Assembly: GCF_011075055.1 (NCBI RefSeq)
Contig: NC_058137.1
Location: forward strand, 8,293,463 to 8,357,462
Source: Mangifera indica
Lineage: Eukaryota; Streptophyta; Magnoliopsida; Sapindales; Anacardiaceae
DNA length: 64,000 nt
Direction: 5' to 3'
Shown: positions 34,440-46,721 of the stretch, piece by piece
How positions within the stretch are numbered: the stretch's first letter is position 1
How the letters are laid out: the number at the start of each line of letters is the position of its first letter
Program-made: the position numbers and the translations under genes
Notes under the pieces: generated by a model
What the model was told of the DNA's origin: nothing
The model's input: only the letters and a program-made list of their open reading frames with translations
Database searches by the model: none

Positions 34440-35697
34440 TCTTTAAGTTTTTAATTTAATATTTTTCTAGGAAAAAAAAATAAAAAAGACCAACAAAGAT
34501 TGGTTAGAGAAAACAGAACAAAAGGACAGAACCTTCTCCTTAGATTTTTGCAGTTAAGAGTGAGAAAATTAAAAACTGCTTCCCTTCTTCAGCAGAATCA
34601 GCAGCCAGCTCAATCTCATGAAATTCTGATTCCTTTAATTCCTTTTAAAATGAAAATCCCTTTTCTTTCTGCTCTATTCTGGCTCCTTTGAAAAAGATAC
34701 TGCTTTTACTTATTCAATTATTTGATATTTTTTCTTTTCATTTCGATTTGTTATTCAGCAATTCTTGTCCAAGGTACGATCTTGTTTCTGGGATTTTTTT
34801 AGTTTGAATTTTTGTTTGTAAAGTTCTAAGCTTTATCTGGGTTTATGTGAAAATGTGGAAAAAATTGAAGTTTTGAATTTTGGTCAACACCCAACAAAGC
34901 AAATTCAAAAGTTTCTTCGTATTTTCTCAGCTATTAGTGTTATTTCAAGAAGTGTGCTGTGTTAGTTCATGCGTAATGTTCAATTTTTGTGCTTTCTATT
35001 CTGGTTAGAGTTCTGAGGACCTCTTTGTTTTTATTTATTTATTTTTATATGTCCATGTTCATGAGTGTAACCATAACTCATAATAACTGATATTGCAAGG
35101 ATCATTTCTAATTTTTTTTAGATAGTTTTTACTGGCAATTTTCAGCATGCTTTGGAATGGTCAATTTCAGTGTTGAAAAAAACAAAGTTAGAGAACATGA
35201 TAATTTATGCTAGGATTTGGGCCATATATACTTTGCAATTACCCTAATCAATGTTTTACAGAATTTTCTTAAGGTTGCCTTATAACCTAAATCTGATTGA
35301 CCAAGGGAATATGATTATCTGTATGTTCCAAGATGATATACGGGTCACTAAATTGCTGTCAAGATCTTGTTGCTGAGTCAAGAGTATAATAGAAAACCTT
35401 CATGAATTAGTACAGTGGTTAATGCTACTATTCAGATGATGTTCAATCACATTTTTAACTAATTCATAACTAAGTTACATGTGCTGATACGTACAAGGCC
35501 AAACATTCAGGTGTCCAGAGGCATGTGCTGCTTGTCTTTTCATGTTTGTTCCTTTATTCGGTAGTGTAAGATATATTGGTCATTTTTTGTCCTTTAAACT
35601 TTATCATTGTGTATCTTACGCATAGTTTCTTAAGTTGATAGTGTGATGTTTCTGCCAAAATGGATCTCACTCAGGTTTTTACTGCAGATCACGTGCT
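34440..35697 (+). other. Probable 5' leader exon and leader intron of the LRR receptor kinase gene
   Basis: A transcript-like stretch (CT-rich, with 'cttcttcagcagaatcagca') ends at CCAAG|GTACGATC (donor 34774). A good acceptor TTTTTACTGCAG ends at 35697, 34 bases before the ATG at 35732. A leader intron of about 0.9 kb would place the upstream in-frame ATG at 35660 inside the intron's pyrimidine tract. The transcript start is not visible. Confidence 0.5.
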
Positions 35698-35731
35698 CTG
35701 CTGTATTGCTCAGGGGTTGATATTGTTGAAG

Positions 35732-38700
35732 ATGGAACTGGTTCTTGCCATTCTAATATTGGCTTGCTTGTATTCTACTGGTCAATCTGATTATCAAGGT
35801 ATGACACACTCCCTATTTGAAATTTTTACATGTTTGCAGCATATAGATATGCTGATTGATTGTTCCCAATTGTTTTTTCTGTTGTAACTAGACAATTTCT
35901 GAAGATAGGACAAAGCTAACTATCCAGTTTATAATAGTCATCTGGAGTCAAACTGTGATGCAAACTAATTTTAGCCAACCCGAGAAGATCTAAATTTCTA
36001 TCATTTACTTCTTTGGTTGTTAAGCTAAAGTATTTTCTTAGTTTAGTGATCTACAGTAATGAGTAACTGAGAACATTGAAAGAACTTTTATATTGATTAG
36101 ATTGAATGGAAACAGAAAAAATGAAATTAGTTTAGATGCAAAGAGAGAGTGACTTTCAGGTAATAAAGTCTAATCCAAATGCTGATTAAGGTAAATCTTT
36201 GCTTATTCAGTAGGCAGGTTTCAGTTACTGATGAGGTGAGATTTGGATTGATCATTTTCTTTTATGATTGATTTTATCAGGCTTGTGAAAAATTATTGTA
36301 AATATTCCTCTATATTCTCTTTCAGGAGATGCATTATATGCTTTGAAGACTTCATTGCATGTTCCAAGCACTCTGCTGACTGATTGGAATCAAAACCAAG
36401 TTAATCCATGCACTTGGTCCAATGTCATCTGCGATCCTAGTTACAATGTTGTCTCTCTGTGAGTTATTCTTAGATTCAATTTGAACTTCCTATTTTTCAT
36501 TATAGTGCATAGATAGCACAACATGCCAGCATAAATTACTTGATTGTAGATATGTACTTTACTTGCAATCTTGTTACTTATGAGAGTATGCTAATACCTT
36601 TTACTCTTTTGCAGGACATTGTCGACCATGAACTTTTCTGGAACCTTGTCCCCCAGTATAGGAGTTCTGGGGAATCTAAAAACACTGTATGTATGGAGTA
36701 TCTTGGACTAATCAATATGATTTGTTGCAGTATTTTATGTACCCTTTTTATCCATTTTCATGGGGTTACTATTCTAACTTTCTAAATAATGAATTCTTTG
36801 GGAACTTACCAGTGGTGGTGAAAACTCTTTACCCTTATTGTCTATTTAGTCCTTGTGCATTTTAACAAGGATCTCAGCGTTTCTTTTTTTCTCCACTCCA
36901 TTTTATCTATTCTAAGGGTGACTTTCATGATTCCGTTGGGAATAGTAACAGTCTGGTATTTTATCAGGATAAGGGGAACCTGGGATCACTAATTGGGACT
37001 TTTGAGTCATAAAAGCTAATCTAATGCCTGTTTTATTGTTGATTTTTGCTTAGGTTTAAAAAATGTTCCAGGACTAATTGTTTTTACTTGAATTCACTTT
37101 TGAGCTTCACAGATTTTCATATGCTCATTTTCTTTATTAGAGGCATTTATTTCCATTTGAACAAAAGGAAAAAATTGATCTTCTGACTTCGTTGATATAT
37201 TTCATAGGGTTGATAGATATTGTAGTTTGAAGTCAGAAAATCTGAGAGGAAGTTGAATGGAGAGTAACTTCCATTTTTTGGGCAAAATATTGTCCATATC
37301 TAGACTACTCATGGTTTGCTGGAGAAATTTGTTTTTGGAATATTTTTTTATGCATTTCCAAATAATATTATAAAGGAAAAATGATCTTTTGCTCTCTTTA
37401 TTAAAATTATCCATATGTTTTGTATGCACTTCAAATGCTCTCTCTCTCTGTACATGGATACACACAGAGGCTAATTACATCAATGAGATGTGACTTGCCA
37501 GCTTTTATTTAGTTCATAGTTGATATATAATATTGTAATTGTCATTGACATGTTCCTGTTATGGGTAAATACATACATGTGATCAATTCTAAGATAAAAA
37601 ATATGCACTTTTCTTGCAGTACTTTGAAAGGAAATGGCATAAATGGTGAAATACCAGAAGAGTTTGGAAATCTTTCAAATTTAATCAGCCTGGACTTGGA
37701 AAATAATCGTTTAACTGGTCAAATACCATCTTCACTTGGTAATCTTAAAAAGCTTCAGTTCTTGTAAGTTTTTCCATCTATACCATTTTTTTTTCCCCGT
37801 CTTCACTGTCTTTAGGGTATTATATTTCTTTATGTTTTTCATATATTTCTCATAAGATCTTGCTATGTTTTTGATGTGTAATCAGAACTTTGAGTCAAAA
37901 CAACCTTAATGGCACTATCCCTGAGTCACTTACAGGTCTTTCCAACTTAATCAATATGTAAGTGATTCCAGAATTTAATTGATGCCTGCATGAAATTTAA
38001 ATAATTTCCTTCACTTCCCCGACATTTCTGGATCTTGGAGTTAATTTATGCAAGCATGTGTTCGTCAACATCTTTCTAAGTTTTTGATTGCTTAGATGAA
38101 CTTCTTTTTGCAGTCAGCTTGATTCCAATAATCTCAGTGGCCAAATTCCGGCACATTTATTCCAAATTCCTAAGTACAAGTATGGACAATACACTTTTGT
38201 AATATTTAATCCCTATAACAGATTTATGATATGAGATTCTGTGAACTTTCATTTATTCGATATGCTTGTATTTAGTCTTTCAGTTTTACTCTTTATCATC
38301 AGCACTAAACTTGATTGTGTTGGCTTATGTTAGTTTCACAGGAAACCATTTGAATTGTGATAAAGATCTTCCCCACCCTTGTGAATCTAAGAGTAATTAT
38401 TCAGGTAATCTGGTTTGATGTTAATTTGCTTCATAATGTAGGAGATGTTTTCCCAAAATGCATCAGTTAAATTTTTTAGACCTGCTAATTGCTAAGGTAA
38501 TCCCCTATTCTGACAGGGGGTTCAAAGAAGCCAACTATCGGAATTGTAGTTGGGATTATTGGAGGATTTCTTGTTCTTCTTTTTGGAGTCTTTTTGTTTT
38601 TCTGGTGCAAGGCTAAACATAAAGGCTATGGGCGTGAAGTATATGTCGATGTTGCAGGTTTGTGTTATTTTCAGTTTAATGAAAAATAATAACTTTTTGA

Positions 38701-41700
38701 TGTTATTGGTTTTCATATATTTATTAATTCCTTTTGTTCTATAGTTTCTCTTTCAATATTGCGCGAAATTTTTGGAAGCAGTTTTGCATGGCTTAAGCTA
38801 TATTCTCATTAGAATGGTGAACAATGAAGTGCAATCTTTTTGCTGGGTCAATTTGTATAAAAAATTGGTATGAATAATTTGTTAGTGTAAAATGAATAAA
38901 TTAATACGTGATTATGAAATGTTGTGGAAGAATTTCAAAATTGTGAACTGCAACCTCATGATTTAGTTTGCCACTCATGACTTAAGGATGGTTGCTTTGT
39001 AAAAGTTCTCTCTGGCATCCATTGTGTTCTACTCTTCAAGTAGTTCTGTTTTATCCTGTATTACAATTTGTGTCCTCTCTTGGAATATTGGACTGAAGGA
39101 TTTAATTTGCACTTTCTTTAAATGTGTTTTATCAGTTTAAGCTATCATTTTTGTTGTGTGAGCAGGTGAAGTTGACCGAAGAATTGCATTTGGTCAGTTG
39201 AAAAGATACTCATGGAGGGAATTGCAGTTGGCTACCGACAATTTCAGTGAAAAAAATGTCCTTGGACAGGGAGGTTTTGGAAAGGTTTATAGAGGGCTGC
39301 TTACTGATAACACAAAAGTTGCTGTGAAGCGATTAACTGACTTTGAGAGTCCTGGGGGAGATGCAGCTTTCCAACGTGAAGTTGAGATGATAAGTGTGGC
39401 TGTCCACAGAAATCTATTACGGTTGATTGGCTTTTGCACAACACCGACAGAACGTCTTTTGGTGTACCCATATATGCAGAATTTGAGTGTGGCCTATCGT
39501 CTACGAGGTAATTATATCTAACATATCTATTAAATGTCATGTAATAAATATAAGCTGCTAAGTGCAATCAAATTGGTTGCTTTTTCTTTGTGGATATCAT
39601 CTTTGAATGTGAGTCTTAATAAGGTAATAAAAGCCCAAGTGAAAATTTTGTGAATTGGCTTTAGAGAGTGATGCCTCTCAAAATTGTTCATCTGTTCTCA
39701 GTATAATCATGTTTTGGTTCAGAATATACCATCAGAAATATGAAGCCTGAGACCAAAGTGAATTTAGAAGGCCTTGAATTTCCTACTCAAAGAAATTAAC
39801 ATGATATTTCATACCACTAGACTTATATGAAGGAAACTATACCTGTATCTTTATTGTTAGGGGCATTGTAGATTATACGGAAGATGAAGTATTTGAATGG
39901 TCTGAATTCAAAATTTTTTGCATCTATGTTGTCATTGTCCTAGTCCGAGTTCAAATCTGTCAAGCACCAGGATTACCTGACTCCTGTGGAGATCTGAATA
40001 GAATCTGTTCATTTACTCATTTAGCCTGAAGTATTGTTGAACTATCAGTAATACAAGTTTAGTGTATTTAGTCGTAAGTTCTGCTGTAGGCCTGCTTCTC
40101 TACCTTGTAAGATTTAGTTTCATCTGTAGGGAGCTTATATAATTTTAGGTTGTGTGCTTGTAGCAATTTAAGCATCCAATAAGTTTATAGAGGCTGCTCT
40201 GATGATGTTTGACTAATTTTAAAGCCTTATTTTAGAAATTAAACCTGGGGAGCCTGTTTTAGACTGGGCTACAAGAAAAAGAATTGCCTTAGGTGCAGCA
40301 CGTGGGCTGGAATACCTTCATGAACATTGCAATCCTAAGATTATTCATCGGGATGTGAAGGCAGCTAACGTATTGCTGGATGAAGACTTTGAAGCAGTTG
40401 TCGGTGACTTTGGCCTGGCAAAATTGGTCGATGTAAGAAAGACTAATGTGACTACTCAAGTTCGTGGGACAATGGGCCACATAGCACCTGAATACTTGTC
40501 CACTGGAAAATCATCTGAAAGAACAGATGTTTTTGGTTATGGGATTATGCTCCTGGAGCTTGTAACAGGTCAACGTGCAATTGACTTTTCACGCCTAGAA
40601 GAAGAAGATGATGTCCTGTTGCTTGACCATGTAAGAGAATATTTTACTATCTTGACTTGTATTTATGTATTATTCCTCACTCACCTCACAATGGTTCACT
40701 TGTTTATATATAACCTACAAGTTAATTGAATTTAATCTGTCAATAATTTTGAGTTGGCACTGCTTTAAGTGTTAAACATCTTGCTAGTGTGAGCCCTAAA
40801 TGCAATTGTTTCAACATATGTATAGTACTTTCTTGAAGATGTTACAAACTTGTGTAACTAGTGTACCTGTGCGTCTGTATTTTCTCTTCGTACGTGGATT
40901 TCCCTGCTTTAAAATATATTTGGTTGGAGCAAATGCCTGTTTCACTTCTTTGGCTGAACTTTTATTAGGAAATATTAGGATAAAATGCTTCCATCACATT
41001 TTCATGTCATCTTGTATGTGCCTTCTTGTGCCCGAGCCAATCTTGCTTCAAATTTAGTGTTGATATCTTCCACTTGTATGATGAACGTTACATGTGTCCT
41101 CATGCTGGAATTCAGTTAAATTAGGCTTTATTTGTAATGTGGATGCTACATCCAAATCTCATACAGACTTTGATAGAGTATAGATGTATTTCTTCTTCTC
41201 ATTTTCAGTTTAAAAATTAAGTTGGCCTTGGAAAAAGATGAAATTATGGAAATTTGACTGCATTCCACTTATGAAATTTTGCATTTGATGCATCAAAATT
41301 GAAGCTACATAATTTATGTTGGCTTATAACTTTCAAGTTTTGTACTAATCAGTTGTTATGATTGCTTCAATCGGTGTTAATTTGTCTCCAAAGGTCAAGA
41401 AGCTCGAGAGAGAGAAAAGGCTGGATGCTATTGTAGACCGCAACCTTAATAAAAGTTACAACATCCAAGAGGTGGAGATAATGATTCAAGTTGCATTGCT
41501 CTGTACACAGGCATCACCTGAGGACCGTCCAGCAATGTCAGAGGTTGTACGCATGCTGGAAGGAGAGGGCTTGGCTGAGAGATGGGAAGAGTGGCAGCAC
41601 GTTGAAGTTACTCGCAGACAAGAATATGAGAGGCTGCAAAGAAGATTCGACTGGGGGGAGGATTCTGCATACAACCAGGAAGCAATTGAATTATCAGGGG

Positions 41701-41708
41701 GAAGATGA
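35732..41708 (+). CDS. LRR receptor-like serine/threonine kinase, subfamily LRR-II (At5g10290/At5g65240 type)
   Basis: Eleven coding exons with GT/AG borders: 35732-35798, 36326-36458, 36615-36686, 37620-37763, 37886-37957, 38114-38179, 38334-38404, 38517-38657, 39166-39507, 40236-40630 and 41394-41708. They total 1818 bases, 605 residues plus TGA. The predicted single-pass plasma-membrane kinase has a signal peptide (1 to about 22, [20 protein letters not shown]), an N-terminal cap with [10 protein letters not shown], five LRRs encoded by 72/144/72/66-base exons, a membrane helix (about 215-238) and a kinase domain. Kinase landmarks are the glycine loop GQGGFGKVY (289-297), VAVK with Lys310, HRD 407-409 (an RD kinase), DFG 427-429 and [14 protein letters not shown]. 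The C-terminus ends EAIELSGGR. This subfamily contains the SERK and NIK co-receptors; from memory the closest match is At5g10290 (613 residues). The start at 35732 is preferred over the in-frame ATG at 35660 because a splice acceptor lies between them. Everything needed for activity is present. Ligand and pathway are unknown. Confidence 0.94.
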
Positions 41709-42410
41709 GGTAACAGGTTCAATTTGGCTCCGCAAGTATGACAGATGTTTAACTGTCTGTTACATTAGGCTAGCTTGATATTTCCTATAGTTGACTTAAC
41801 TCTAATGCTAAAAGTATTTTTGGGGGTGGGTTGGGGGGCACGCGTGGTGGGAAGAAAAAAGAAAACATGCCTTCATAATTTTGTACATGATAATATTTTG
41901 TAAAAACTCTTTCCTTTCGTTCCTGGTGTAATTGAAATATTGGTTAAATTTTGCAACTATGAGCCGCGTAAATGTAAGGGAAGAGTTCTTATTATGTATA
42001 AGGTATTTTTAGTGATATTGGAGATATACTGGGTTGACCGCAGTTTGATATTTTTAGCTTGTGCTCTTCACAAGGACATAGAAGACAAATTCTGGTTTTC
42101 ATTCTTTGTTTAAATTACGCAGAGAGGATACAGTTTAGTTATGTCTTTATGTCTATGATGCTAATGGATGCAACTGCTTTAAACTGCCATTCTTCCTTTT
42201 GCTCCATCTCCTTGACATTATCTTTGCACAGAATTTGTTCAGCCAAAAGATACTTTGGTGTCTTCTTCATTTCTCTAAGCTCCATTTCTTCAAGGTTGAT
42301 ACTGAATGTGTACTACTAGAAATTAATTATATATATGACACTGCATATCTTCAGGCGCTGCTTTGATCACATGTCCTTTGTTTTGGGTGACAGATTATAC
42401 AAGGGGTAGA
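41709..42410 (+). other. 3' untranslated region and downstream flank of the kinase gene
   Basis: Contains a G-rich run at 41822-41851 (GGGGGTGGGTTGGGGGGC, then GGG after CACGCGTGGT) roughly 115 bases after the stop. AT-rich sequence with possible poly(A) signals follows, up to about 42000. The open frame at 42059-42319 has no recognisable product. Confidence 0.5.
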
Positions 42411-42414
42411 TCTG

Positions 42415-42578
42415 AGCATAAATAAAATTTACTAACCTATTTATACAAACCAAGGTTGCACAACATGTGATTGGAGAATATGATTATTTATTTTTTTATT
42501 TATTTTAAAATCATTTAATCATATATTATCGCATAAGTTAGTATAGATAAATTAGTAAGATTCATTTCTATACATAAA
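42415..42578. mobile_element. Small MITE with worn terminal inverted repeats
   Basis: The left end 'aaaatttactaacctattta' and the reverse complement of the right end, 'aatcttactaatttatctat', align over about 35 bases; total length about 160 bp, AT-rich and non-coding. Possibly the same family as 7906-8068. No secure target duplication. Confidence 0.45.
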
Positions 42579-42846
42579 ATTACTTAGATACAAGAGCTGG
42601 ATATACAATCAAACTGACATAAAGACTCTGATCAGAGCAAATGAAAAGACATGAATTGTGAAACTTATAGAATCTTCATATTGCTCTGGTAACTTGCAAA
42701 ACAAAAGCTACAGAATCAACTGACTTAATTTGTCACTAAAACTATTAAGGAAACAACAAATAAACCAATAAGAAAGAAACGAAAATCCTCACTACTGCTA
42801 AACAAATGATTAATCTGAAATAAGATTTTCCAGGGCAGCAATCATT

Positions 42847-43023
42847 TTAATGATGATTCTCTATTGCCTCACCTCTGGATTCTCTTCTAACTTCATCATC
42901 TTCATCGCCCAGCAAATGGGGCGGAGGAAGCTCAAAATCCTGATGCTCCCATTCTGAAATTTCCATACCCCATTCTAGATAGTCTTTGCCCGCCATTGCC
43001 AAAGCTTCCATGGAAACTGACAT
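42847..43023 (-). CDS. Small acidic protein, paralog 1 (unknown function)
   Basis: ATG at 43023-43021, 58 codons, TAA at 42849-42847. The core AGKDYLEWGMEISEWEHQDF (11-30) is followed by a Pro/Leu stretch and an acidic GDEDDE. The same core occurs at the neighbouring locus with substitutions that keep the protein nearly constant, which favours a real gene. I do not recognise the family. A TATA-like CTATATATAG lies about 155 bases upstream of the ATG on the coding strand (43177-43186). Compared with paralog 2, one base is missing in the preceding A-run (near 43030), which shifts the upstream frame; here an in-frame ATG sits just after the lesion. The C-terminal ends of the two paralogs differ. 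An unseen upstream exon is possible. Confidence 0.5.
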   Translation of the reverse strand: MSVSMEALAMAGKDYLEWGMEISEWEHQDFELPPPHLLGDEDDEVRRESRGEAIENHH

Positions 43024-43884
43024 GCTGTTTTCACGCGAACTTTCACTAGTCTTGTAATCTTCTCTTTTCTTGCAAGTAATAAGCTCAAAGTAGAAACCAC
43101 CACAATTAAATTTTGTAATAATTTCTCTAAGAATTTCAATCTAGTTAATGGGGTTGTCCAGAGGGCAAATGCATTACTATATATAGGTGATCCTGTAAAC
43201 AAAATTCAAATCAAAGTTTGAAGGGAAATTGAGAATGAAGAGTACTACATGCAGGTCTTGTGATCATCCTGTTGATTATGAAAGCCATGATGTAAGCTTG
43301 GTAGCAAACACATATTCTTCCAGTCCTAAATTATGCTATAAAACCTAAAATTTTAATTTCTTTTCCTGGACCATGGGATAAATAAAAAATTCAAAGGAAG
43401 ACCTGAATATTGAATGAAGCGGTTTGAAGTTGAATCAGGAAAGGAAAGATATTTTTTTGTAAATACAGTTCCCGTGATCATCTCTTTGACTAATGAATAA
43501 TTTTCCTATTCCTAGAGTATTTGGCTCAAATGCGCTCTTATTAGTTTGTTCGTGTAAAACTAAGTAGAAACAATAATCCTACCGTAAAAGGAAATAATAC
43601 TGTATGATTTGCCTTGGTTTACCCAAAATCAAATTTCATTTAATAAAGTTAATACTTTTTTAGTATAAATTTACCGTCATGATCATACAAAAGAATAATA
43701 TGTTTTTATATACTTTAATTATTATACCCAAATCATGATTCTTAAAATTAAATTAAACTCTACTAGAATTTTTATTCTTCAAAGAAATTCTAAAACAGAT
43801 CTTTATGGAATAATCCCAAATGGGGATCGGCTAGGAGATTATATGGTAACTGTTATGTGACAAGGATCGGGTAGTTTACATCAC

Positions 43885-44035
43885 TTATGGAGCCAAAGGT
43901 GCAGCCCCCTACACCCCAACCCCCATCAGCTCATAGGAGAGCAGGGCTCCTGTCTACTGATCAGGCAGTTGAAACCCCAAATGTGCTGTCGTAGAGTGAT
44001 TTATAGTCGAAACGGCCACCAAGTCTAATAATTCA
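43885..44035. other. GC-rich conserved block, copy 1
   Basis: An island of high GC in AT-rich DNA: 'cagccccctacacc', then 'agcagggctcctgtctactg', then 'gaaaccccaaatgtgctg'. The homologous block at 45225-45375 keeps the same word order. No frame is conserved between them. It may be a SINE/retroelement fragment or a non-coding RNA; I do not recognise it. Confidence 0.5.
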
Positions 44036-44439
44036 ACACTCTAATAGTAATAGAAAACAATCTTGTTATTTATACATGGTAAAATAAATAGGAACATATA
44101 CGAATGTGTTGTCTTAACTTGAGAGCTAAGTACTTGTTGATTTAATATTTTGAAAGATACTGAGTTAAATGAACATCAGTCTGCTTAATATATTATTGAT
44201 GTGATGAGATGAGATGAATCCGAAGTTCTAATTTTATTAGAATATTAAATTATTGAGTTTAGTCTAAATATAATAAATATATCATTGTTGGTCCAAGAAT
44301 ATATATTTTATTGTTTACACTTAAATTTATTCTTAAAATAAAGCCGATTAGTAACTTAATTGAGATATAAAAACAGAAACGAAAAATATTAAACGATATA
44401 TATAAATCAGTGATTTACCTGTGAACTAACATAAGTTTT

Positions 44440-44658
44440 TTAGTTGCACCATTGTTCGATACAATTTAATGGTAGCCATTGGATCGTCATTTGAAACCAT
44501 TGTTGCCAACAGGCTCTAGATAGACCATCTTTATCATCTTCATCTTCTTCATTGGCAAGCAAATGGGATGGAGGAGGCTCAAAATCCTGATGCTCCCATT
44601 CTGAAATTTCCATACCCCATTCTAGATAATCTGTGCCCGCCATTGCCAAAGCTTCCAT
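44440..44658 (-). CDS. Small acidic protein, paralog 2 (unknown function)
   Basis: First in-frame ATG at 44658-44656, 72 codons, TAA at 44442-44440. Residues 1-20 are MEALAMAGTDYLEWGMEISE, followed by WEHQDFEPPPSHLLANEEDEDDKDG and a Trp-rich tail (WQQWFQMTIQWLP). The frame stays open upstream of the ATG to 44727 but without another ATG. A TATA-like CTATATATAA lies about 170 bases upstream on the coding strand. Sequence identity to paralog 1 is high through the acidic stretch, then the frames part. No signal peptide, membrane helix or known domain; the size and charge would suit a soluble small regulatory protein, which is a guess. Confidence 0.5.
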   Translation of the reverse strand: MEALAMAGTDYLEWGMEISEWEHQDFEPPPSHLLANEEDEDDKDGLSRACWQQWFQMTIQWLPLNCIEQWCN

Positions 44659-45752
44659 TGAAACTGACACGCTGTTTTTCACGCAAACTTTAACTAGACT
44701 TGTAATCTTTTCGTCGATCTCTTGCAAGTAATAAGCTCAAAGTAGAAACAACCACAGTTAAATTTGGTAAGAATTTCTCTAAGAATTCGATCTAGTTAAT
44801 GGGGTTGTCCAGAGGGCAAATGCATTGTTATATATAGGTGATCCTGTAAACAAAATTCAAATCAAAGTTTGAAGGGGAAGTTTTAAGCTAAAGAAGGAAA
44901 ATGGAGAATGAAGAGTAAAAATACAGATCTTGTGATCATCCTTTTCATTATGAAAGCCATGATGTAAGCATGGTAGCAAATACATGTTCTCCTTTCCTAA
45001 ACTATGTGCTATGAAACCCAAAATTTAGTTTCTCCGTATGGATCATGAGATAGATGAATAATTCAAAGCAAGACTTGAAAATTGAATGAAGAGGTCTACA
45101 GTTGAATTAGGAAAGGAATGATATCTTTAAATACAGTTCATGTGATCATCCCTTTGACTAATGAATAATTTTCCAATTTCTCCAAGAGTACTTGGATTAA
45201 AAACACTGTTATTAGTTAAACACTGCTCACGAGTCCAAGGGTGTTGCCCCCTACACCTCCCAGTCTCCTCTTACCGAAGAGCACGACCTTTGTCCATGGA
45301 CTGGGCAACGAGACCCCCACATGTGTTGCCATTGCAATATATAGCCACAGTAGTCATCAAATCCAACAATTGGACACTCTAATATACAAAACTTAGGAGT
45401 CTTTAAGTGATGATTTTTAATTCCAGAATTTTATCAAAACTGGAGATATACATTTATTTATGCATTTTAACTTCATTTGCGGTTTATATCAACTGTTTAT
45501 TTAAGCCCGACCACTCTCGTTCCTACATGTTCTGCCGGCTTAGGCCATTGATTTCAGCCTCTTAACTTAAGAGCTAAGAACTTGTTGATTTAATTTTTGA
45601 AAGAAACCAAGTTAAATGAACTCGAAAGCAAGAATATTTATTGATGGGATGAATCCGAAGCTTTAATTTGATTTTATAAGAAATTAAATTATTGAGCCTA
45701 GTATAATATATAATCTATCATTATTGGTAAGAGAACATACATTTTAATTGTT
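44480..45752. repeat. Gene-bearing tandem duplication, unit 2
   Basis: Second unit of the duplication described at 42847-44330. Includes the GC-rich block copy 2 (45225-45375), where the words are 'gttgccccctacacc', 'gaagagcacgacctttgtcc' and 'gagacccccacatgtgttgc'. Confidence 0.8.
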
Positions 45753-46272
45753 TTTCCAAGGCCAAATGCTAAATCCCACCAAGGTTTTATGAAATGACAA
45801 ACTTCCACACTTAATCAAATTTTATACTTTCATTGTAAATAATAAAATTACACAATATCATAAATATACATGAAAGTTTAGGTTCCTCGAAAACATATAT
45901 TTAACTAATTAATTAAAATTTGTGTATAAAAGTATATGATTTAAAAATATATAACTTTTAATCCTAATAAACTCTAAGAAAAGATTGAAGAAATACAACT
46001 CCAAACGGTCAATCCATTCATATAACTTGAAAAAAAAAAAAAAGTAAATCCCAATGGATGATAAAAGAAAACAATTAAAACAAGTCAATTCATACTATAG
46101 CCCGAAAAATTCAAAATAAAAAAGCCATATTTCAATTTAAAACATTGTCAAACATATAAAAATGCATAAAAATCATCAAAATATTGAGATTTAGATTAAC
46201 TCAAAATAAAAAATAATAATAAGTAAAAAAAAATACATATATAATTATGTCAAAGAGTGTGTGTGTGTATAC

Positions 46273-46316
<44 letters not shown>

Positions 46317-46436
46317 TCAGCACATTTAATTAATAAATTAGATCCTTATCCACTTTTAATAGCCACAGTTATAAAAGGGAGAAATTAATTACATCAACCA
46401 GGTTTTTATATGATTTTAATGAACACTCTAAGATTG

Positions 46437-46476
<40 letters not shown>

Positions 46477-46721
46477 TTTTATATGATATATAAGATTGAT
46501 TTTCTCCAAATTAAAAATCCAATTCGGTTTGAAAAATTGTTAAACTAGTTTGGTTAACCGATTTTGAACGTTTTAACAATAAACTATGTTAAAAAATAAA
46601 GGCACATAAAAAGTTATCTGTTTATTGAAGGTTTATTACTCTTATATTTCTTTATGTGTTTTTGTAGGCGAGAGATGATTAACTGTGGATATAAGAGGAG
46701 CACATGTCAGCGAACCAAATC
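45753..46721. other. Intergenic with microsatellites
   Basis: No gene. Near 45768 'ggccaaatgctaaatcccac' recalls 10907. A (TG)n/(AT)n/(GA)n compound microsatellite occupies about 46256-46317 and an (AT)n run 46438-46471. Confidence 0.6.

Larger units (their letters stand above)
42847..44330. repeat. Gene-bearing tandem duplication, unit 1
   Basis: Diverged copy of about 44480-45752. Shared parts in the same order are the small gene with its TATA region (43177 against 44830), 'gaaagccatgatgtaagc', 'tgactaatgaataattttcc', a GC-rich block near 43.9 kb and 'gagatgaatccgaagtt'. Offsets fall from 1647 to 1434 across the units, so indels have accumulated. Confidence 0.8.

Noticed and set aside
35660..35731. 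Upstream in-frame ATG as the start of the receptor kinase
   Set aside because: It lies just before a strong splice acceptor (ends 35697) and would put 24 residues ahead of a typical signal peptide; the ATG at 35732 fits the family better.
36540..36785. 81-codon plus-strand open frame as a separate small gene
   Set aside because: It overlaps exon 3 of the receptor kinase in another frame and extends into its introns.
39301..39567. Minus-strand open frame opposite the kinase exon
   Set aside because: Shadow of the highly constrained kinase coding strand.
42975..43202. 75-codon minus-strand open frame as the product of small-gene paralog 1
   Set aside because: It reads the conserved core in a different frame from paralog 2 because of a one-base loss; the shorter frame starting at 43023 preserves the shared protein.
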